From: Phytophthora hibernalis
Taxonomy: Eukaryota; Oomycota; Peronosporomycetes; Peronosporales; Peronosporaceae
Direction: 5' to 3'
Length of the DNA: 64,000 nucleotides
NCBI GenBank assembly: GCA_012656075.1
Contig: JAAKBF010000173.1
Coordinates: forward strand, 248,001-312,000
Shown here: piece after piece, positions 58,576-64,000 of the stretch
Layout of the letters: every line of letters starts with the position of its first letter
Numbering within the stretch: position 1 is the stretch's first letter
Position numbers and translations under genes: made by a program
The notes under the pieces: model-generated
The model's database searches: none
What the model was told of the DNA's origin: nothing
The model's input: only the letters and a program-made list of their open reading frames with translations

Positions 58576-58950
58576 ATGGACAGAAGGGTTGCTGACTTTC
58601 GACAGGGTTCGGAACCAGTGCATGTGGATGCTTACAGGGCGCGAGAGAGTTTGCATTGGGGCATTCATCCGTGTCGGAGTGCACTGATTCTTTGTGAGGT
58701 TGAATGCACCATCATTGCACCCTGTATGTAGTGCCCTGTATCGTACAAAATATAATCACATGTACTTGACATCAGTTTACTGTCTGTAGCCTCAACTTGA
58801 ACAATTTGGTTATTCGAAGGGTAATTGCAAACATGTTAAAATGTATTTAGTGTCCGATTAACCCATTTCCACGTAAAAACGTAGGCATATTTCTACGCAT
58901 CCGACAAACCCTGCCCCACCTGTCTTTGCTAACAATGTTGTTGTTGATCT

Positions 58951-58977
58951 CCTACGACGATACGACATCGTCGTAGG
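58951..58977. other. Perfect 11-bp stem-loop
   Basis: CCTACGACGAT and ATCGTCGTAGG separated by ACGAC. No coding sequence nearby; it could be a transposon terminus or a structured RNA piece. Confidence 0.8.
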
Positions 58978-59206
58978 TCCCTTCATCAAGGTCCAATCTA
59001 AACTGACAGGTGCCCGTAAGAAACCTATTTTATATCACAAAGGATGTTCAACCCACCTCGCCAACAGTAGTCATATTATATGCCATGCCTATTGGTAGAT
59101 TATATTATGAATGCAAGTGACAAACTTTGGCGGTCCGCTCCGAATTGATGAGCACTATCGCAGAGGTGAAGTTCCCCCTGTGTTACCGTTCACCCTTTAT
59201 CTCGCG

Positions 59207-60067
59207 CTAGTTATGTTGGAGTTTCCCGTCAGTTAGCATCGACACAAATAACCTTTCGTAGTATAGTGAACGTTGTAGTTCCCAATACCTTGGTGATACC
59301 ATCGGTCTGTATGACCGTTGTAGAACTATACACGAAACGTAGTACATCTGAGAACACTGCGTCTCGTATCGCGAACAAACAACAGTCCTTTGAGTTCTGA
59401 GCTTCAAAGTGTTTACCAATTCATTAAACGCTTGAAGTGGACTTGTTATCGATAATAGCTGGAATCGCGGAGTTATCCATCTTTGCCAAAAACAATTACT
59501 CAGTAGTCTTCTTCCTTTCATCGTCCGCGGCAATATACTCAACTTTCGTCTACGGCGCTTGGTCTGCCACGAAAAATTAAAACCAATTACATGAAATAGA
59601 TTTCCGATTCTATTCATGGTTTCCCAATCTGTATCAACATAAACTAAAACACGGACCGCCACTTCACTGCGTTTGTAGCTCATTCCCCAATCTTTTGTTC
59701 TTTTAATGTAGCATAATGTACTTTTCACTGCAATTTGATGGTCCCTCAAAGTGTTCGAAGTGTATGTTGAGACTTGGTTCACGTCGACAGCGATATCTGG
59801 ACGTGTTTATCGGGATATGGAGAGGCGTGCACCATCTACTTGTCTGTAGGTTTCTTTATTGGCTACATCGCCGCTTTACTACAATTGAACAATAAACCAC
59901 CTTTGTCGAGTGGGGGTTTCTCGGTCGGAAATCCTCGATTTCGAAATGACGAAGGAGTTCTCATGTATACTGAGTTTAATACGTGCTCTTTTGGGTCGCC
60001 ATTGCAAGGAAGGCAATATACACATGATTTTATCCACGTTAGCGTAAGTTTCGGAGTAGTCCTTCAT
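59207..60067 (-). pseudogene. Copia reverse transcriptase/RNase H remnant
   Basis: Minus-strand pieces in the correct order: DYSETYANVDKI (reverse transcriptase start, about 60,060) and then, from 59,780, YTSNTLRDHQIAVKSTL and YIKRTKDWGMSY, typical of the copia RNase H linker, followed by VLVYVDTDWE with a catalytic Asp. Frames are broken. LTRs not located. Confidence 0.6.
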
Positions 60068-61274
60068 GAATTCTTGAGCTAAGCCTCATGCACATATTCG
60101 ATATTTCAGGTAAATATCGAATTATACGTTCTCCACCCACTCCAGCTATGGCTATAGGCAACTATCTTCTACACCGAGAGAGCCAATCTTAACTCGTACA
60201 AACGATGAAAAAATCGCGTTGAACCTACTCCTTACTTCGCTTGGTGTGGTAATCGGCGGTCGGTGCAGAACACTCGACACGCATCATTATGTCGAGCCGG
60301 ATACAGAAGTTCTCATTGTTTAAAAGTTATCTCGGAAATTTGACGAGCCGGGTTTGAGTCACAATTTGAGACAACCTAACACCTCCCTAGCTCGCAGCCT
60401 AAACAAAATTGAAATGAATTGAATGTGGTTTTTAGTGATGCGAATTTTTCGGTGGTCGATGCTGAAAACCGTAAATAGTAACAACGTCATAATACCGAGT
60501 CGACATTTTTGGGTTCGGTTGGAGAGGAAGCGACTACATTTTGGAACATTACTGGTATTGACAAAGTACATTACTGTGGTGAAGGGGTGGAAAGTCGCGT
60601 CACGTATTGTTCACATAATGTTCGGAGAAAACACGTGCAATCTGACGTTGCGTAAGCGAATGATTTTCCAAGTGGCAAGCAGGCAATCACAACGGATTTT
60701 CGAACCCACACCCTGGTCATCCACACGTTGTTTTGACAAATTAAAACTTAAAATTCAACAAGAGTACTCCTTAAATTGTTAGCACGGATCATCCATCGGA
60801 CAACAGCCACAACCCAGTGCGGCACATTCGCCGCGACGCAAAACGCGTTACACATGAACACGCGACATGTGTGGTTGTGGTGCAGGTGTGTCAGGTTGTG
60901 TGCAATGGCTAACTACGATGCAGTGGCCATGTACGGTTTAGTGCGGAAGCGCTGGGTCAAAACGTGTGTTGGATACGAGCATTATGTGTCTAAAAGTGCC
61001 AGTAGCGAGACGTGTTCGTTTCTTCAATGTGATTAAGGTATGGAGCCATTTCGCTCATGAAGAAGATTTGATACCTGGTTGCGAGGATATCACGCCACAC
61101 ATTAAACTTCACCTCAGGGTCACTTTTTCGCAACATGATGACTGGTTTATGTTCCATTGACTTTCGCTGAGCGCTATATATCAAGCTTTAAGAGAACGCA
61201 TTAAGTGAACATGATCAAGAATTGTGTATATGCATATCCGCCTTGAAAAGTCCTATGTCTGCCAAGTCGGTTTT
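60068..61274. other. No supported gene
   Basis: Several short open frames on both strands, for example 60,423-60,782, without recognisable domains. Probably repeat-derived. Confidence 0.35.
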
Positions 61275-61619
61275 TTATGTAGCGCTCTGAGGTTTCCGCC
61301 TGTCGGGCGCTTGTCCACAACAATATGGGTCTTTCTCCATGAGAATCGGTTGTTTATACCATGGGAGGAGATCAACCACTGAGGACCGCATTTGGATCGA
61401 CTTTGTTCCAATCTTATATAGTACGCTGGAAGGTAGGTAAACCGACATCATGGTTGCATCAAATGTTCTTGGTCTCTGGTCAACTTCCACGCTCGCAGAT
61501 GCCTTGGCAAGCTGGTCATCGTTCAGTGTAGTCTTGGTATTCACTTCTTTATTAGCCAGCAAATAAGGAAACATTGGCTCTTCTTCCATTTTTCTTTCTT
61601 TCTTTTGAAATAGGAACAT
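61275..61619 (-). CDS. Hypothetical protein, up to 114 residues
   Basis: Open frame with a Lys/Glu-rich start (KKERKMEEEP) and a hydrophilic remainder. It sits just downstream of the piggyBac remnant on the same strand and may belong to it. No domain seen. Confidence 0.3.
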   Translation of the reverse strand: MFLFQKKERKMEEEPMFPYLLANKEVNTKTTLNDDQLAKASASVEVDQRPRTFDATMMSVYLPSSVLYKIGTKSIQMRSSVVDLLPWYKQPILMEKDPYCCGQAPDRRKPQSAT

Positions 61620-61708
61620 ATTTTATCTAGCTAATGCAATCAAGAACAGAAAATCCCCGCCCGGGGCGTGTATCTTTGACGACCTGCCAGTCCGGACTTT
61701 CTACCGGT

Positions 61709-63540
61709 TCATGGGCCTTTAACAAATGCGTAAACCGGCATCGGAACCTTCATCTGTTGCAGGCTACAAGTAAACCATTGGGAATTGTCAGTATGTTCGC
61801 TTCTACAACATGATTTACCTACTACATATATCTGGACGCACAGCGCCGACAGATTCAGACAGCATGTACCACATACAACATCTATCTGGACGCACAGCGC
61901 TGGCAGGTTCACCATTTAGAACATGAGAACTTACCCCCTCAAACAGGTCTTCTTTCTTCAGCTGCAGTAGTTGGGAGTGTAGCTCCAACACCAATTCCGC
62001 ATGTGTCACGGGATTGACATCGATTAACTTCTGAACCTCTCGGAACAAAATGTATGCGTTTACAATAGCCACATCAACCAGCCCCATGAAGATTGCCTTG
62101 TAGTATTTCTTGCACCATGTATGCTGTTGCAGGGAATAGCGTTGAAGTCGAAGTTGGTCGTGAGCATGTACCTGTACCCCTCCCATCCAACGGTGGTAGT
62201 CACGCACCATGGATGGGCAAGGGGTTGCATGGTGGCTTCCTTATGTGTCCCGCGTACGTCTCCTGGCGACAAATATGAAATTGATCAGACTAAGTAATAA
62301 CATCACCCTTCGTAATATGACTTACGGCATGTATCCATAGCTCGAATCGCTCCAGTTGCCAAGAACGGCACAGGTTTACGATCCAACCACACCATACCGG
62401 TCATCATGGGGATGTTGCGTGCGACAGCCATGCGTGCTGACCCATGCGGCATGTTTTTAGGCCGGTTTTGCTACAATTTTCTGTGGAAACCCCACTTTGT
62501 CCCCCATTATCGTGCCAATGGAGTATACATTGCGACGCAGCAATTAGAAACCGAGCTGGACAGACGTATAAAACCTATCCGTAACCACTAGATGGTAGAC
62601 ACTGTGATGGGGGTCAGTTAAGACTCCTTCAAGATTGCGAATCAATGCGGACGGTCCGGTGCTTGGATCAGCAGAGCGTTGACTCTCCGGTACGCTACCA
62701 GTTTCCTCCGTATGCTGGGCGTTGCTGAAGTATACCTCAAGTCTACATGTTGTACGTTCAGCATGTAACAATGTCAAAATAATGTTTAACTTTGCCAAAA
62801 ATATCGCAAGTCCAAATGGACTCGTTTACGTACCTCATGCAGTAGGCGGTATCGGCACAACACGTCAAAAAGTTTAGTGCCCCACTTGATTGGCTTTGTC
62901 TTGATATACTGCCGAGTGGGATTGTTGCGGTTACGCGACGGGATGATGCCTTCATCGAACGGGAGGGGTTTTATAACCATGCGAAAACGTCGCGAAGAGT
63001 CGCGATGGCGGACTTTACAGGTTCTATCGAAGGCAGCTCGAACATCATCATTATTCGTAAAGTGTAGGTTAACCATAATGTATTTGAAGCTATAACGAGG
63101 CATGTAGTCGCTGAATGTGCCGCGGGGTACTACTCCAATTGATTTTTCCAATGATCTCGAAAATCGACGGCGTTGGGGGTTCAGCATTCGTGCGATCAGC
63201 AACCCTAGCACATGCATGATCTGAAGCAATATGTCAGATTTATTCGCTTCTCTGTTCATGTATTCTTCTCTCGACTTCTTGTCGGGTGTCCTTGGTTTCT
63301 CGTACATACGGTCCACACGTGATGTAAAGTTCTGCAAAATTATCAGGTTGATTCAGAAGCCACGGTCCTCCAAAACTGCTTCGGCATGAAGAACAGGAAC
63401 AACTTCAACGGTGAGCCTGCCTTCTGCAAGACGTCCTCAGTCGGTCCGTATTTCTCGCTGAATAAACCAGGGTATTTATGTTGAGGCGGAAATTGGTTGA
63501 GGTCTACATGGGGTCATATACAACGTCACCGATTAAGTAC
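61709..63540 (-). pseudogene. piggyBac-family transposase, broken
   Basis: Read from about 63,540 downward: KYPGLFSEKYGPT, the N-terminal helical region, GVVPRGTFSDYMPRY and LHFTNNDD, then the DDE_Tnp_1_7 core with PFDEGIIPSRNRNNP and KWGTKLFD (about 62,860-62,960), CCADTAYCMRY in a shifted frame, VVTDRFYTSVQLGF (about 62,550) and RDYHRWMGG further on (about 62,190). Several frame changes and stops separate the blocks. Near the end, two copies of an ATCTGGACGCACAGCGC unit lie about 50 bp apart (61,831 and 61,881). The order and motifs identify the family; it is not functional as read. Confidence 0.7.
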
Positions 63541-63765
63541 ATGTTGTATATGAAAACATTTGTTTCGTTTGTCGATACAACAGTAATTCTCCCTTCTGGC
63601 AGCAGCAAGATAGACGCCGAGTATAAGTGTGCGCTTCAGCATCTGATTGGTTAATAATCAGTTATTATCTTGCTGTCGACCTCATATTATCCTGCCTCAA
63701 TTTTTTGGTGCAGTATAGCACCGCGCAGCAGTAAAAGCCCATCACTTCTCCCCTCTCGCACCATC

Positions 63766-63927
63766 ATGTCAGAGCAGAGTGAACATGCTACAAGCAGCCC
63801 CCTTCGTATCGTAGAGCGCTTTTGGCCAGTAATGTCAGGAGCTGGACACTGGGCCCATAATACCCGCCTGGACAACAGCGAGCAAGACAATCCCGCTGCC
63901 GGGGACTACGACCCGGTCACCATTTAA
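63766..63927 (+). CDS. Short ORF at the window edge
   Basis: ATG 63766 to TAA 63925-63927, 53 residues, Ser/Asp/Asn-rich. The same frame stays open after the stop to the window end (EVDPSATNVV), so it may be the broken start of a longer gene. It is divergent from the piggyBac remnant. Function unknown. Confidence 0.3.
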   Translation: MSEQSEHATSSPLRIVERFWPVMSGAGHWAHNTRLDNSEQDNPAAGDYDPVTI

Positions 63928-64000
63928 TTACGCGAAGTCGATCCCTCTGCAACAAACGTTGTGATCTTGGAGGAAGCAAGCCAATCGGCTGTCAGGACGT

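Overview
The window reads as nuclear DNA of an oomycete, most likely Phytophthora or a close relative. Supporting this: small intron-poor genes 60-250 bp apart, introns of 55-130 bp with GTACGT-type donors and CTAAC-type branch sites, proteins typical of heterotrophic stramenopiles (WRKY19-type zinc repeats, DUF547 and DEP domains, a receiver-kinase fusion), and a TE mix (Crypton, Helitron, piggyBac, PIF/Harbinger, mariner, copia) known from these genomes. The species cannot be fixed from the sequence.

Region 1 (1-29,945) is gene dense. In order: the 3' part of a large androglobin/calpain-like gene (+); a RING protein with six zinc repeats (-); a small hypothetical (+); a class I methyltransferase (+); a 1,530-residue coiled-coil protein (-); a PTPDC1-like tyrosine phosphatase (+); a MOSC/mARC-like protein (-); poorly supported hypotheticals; SDE2 with SPRY and SAP domains (+); a helical-repeat protein with a proline/glutamine-rich tail (-); a membrane RING-H2 E3 (-); a Ras GTPase (+); and a receiver-kinase-DEP-DUF547 fusion (-). 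Most of these genes are broken in the printed sequence by single-base frame changes at homopolymer runs, always in the direction of one missing base. With those allowed for, every model comes to a whole number of codons ending at its stop. I read them as intact genes with base-calling or assembly errors. The two genes without frame changes are Ras and the RING-H2 gene.

Region 2 (30,430-40,660) is a stack of transposons: a Crypton-like tyrosine recombinase element with a second ORF, a 20-21 bp minisatellite, a unit encoding a helix-turn-helix protein and a C48 (Ulp1-like) protease, and a Helitron Rep region that stops before its helicase.

Region 3 (40,664-58,575) is a 17.9 kb interrupted inverted repeat. 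Segments A-B-C on the left recur inverted as C'-B'-A' on the right around a 10 kb middle. A roughly 0.87 kb core of C is almost identical between arms while the rest is clearly diverged. The middle holds decayed copia, PIF/Harbinger and mariner copies. The left arm alone carries a 1.0 kb insertion that begins with a run of compact stem-loops.

Region 4 (58,576-64,000) holds a copia reverse transcriptase/RNase H remnant and a broken piggyBac transposase. The sharp change near 30 kb fits the gene-dense versus repeat-rich ('two-speed') layout known for Phytophthora genomes.
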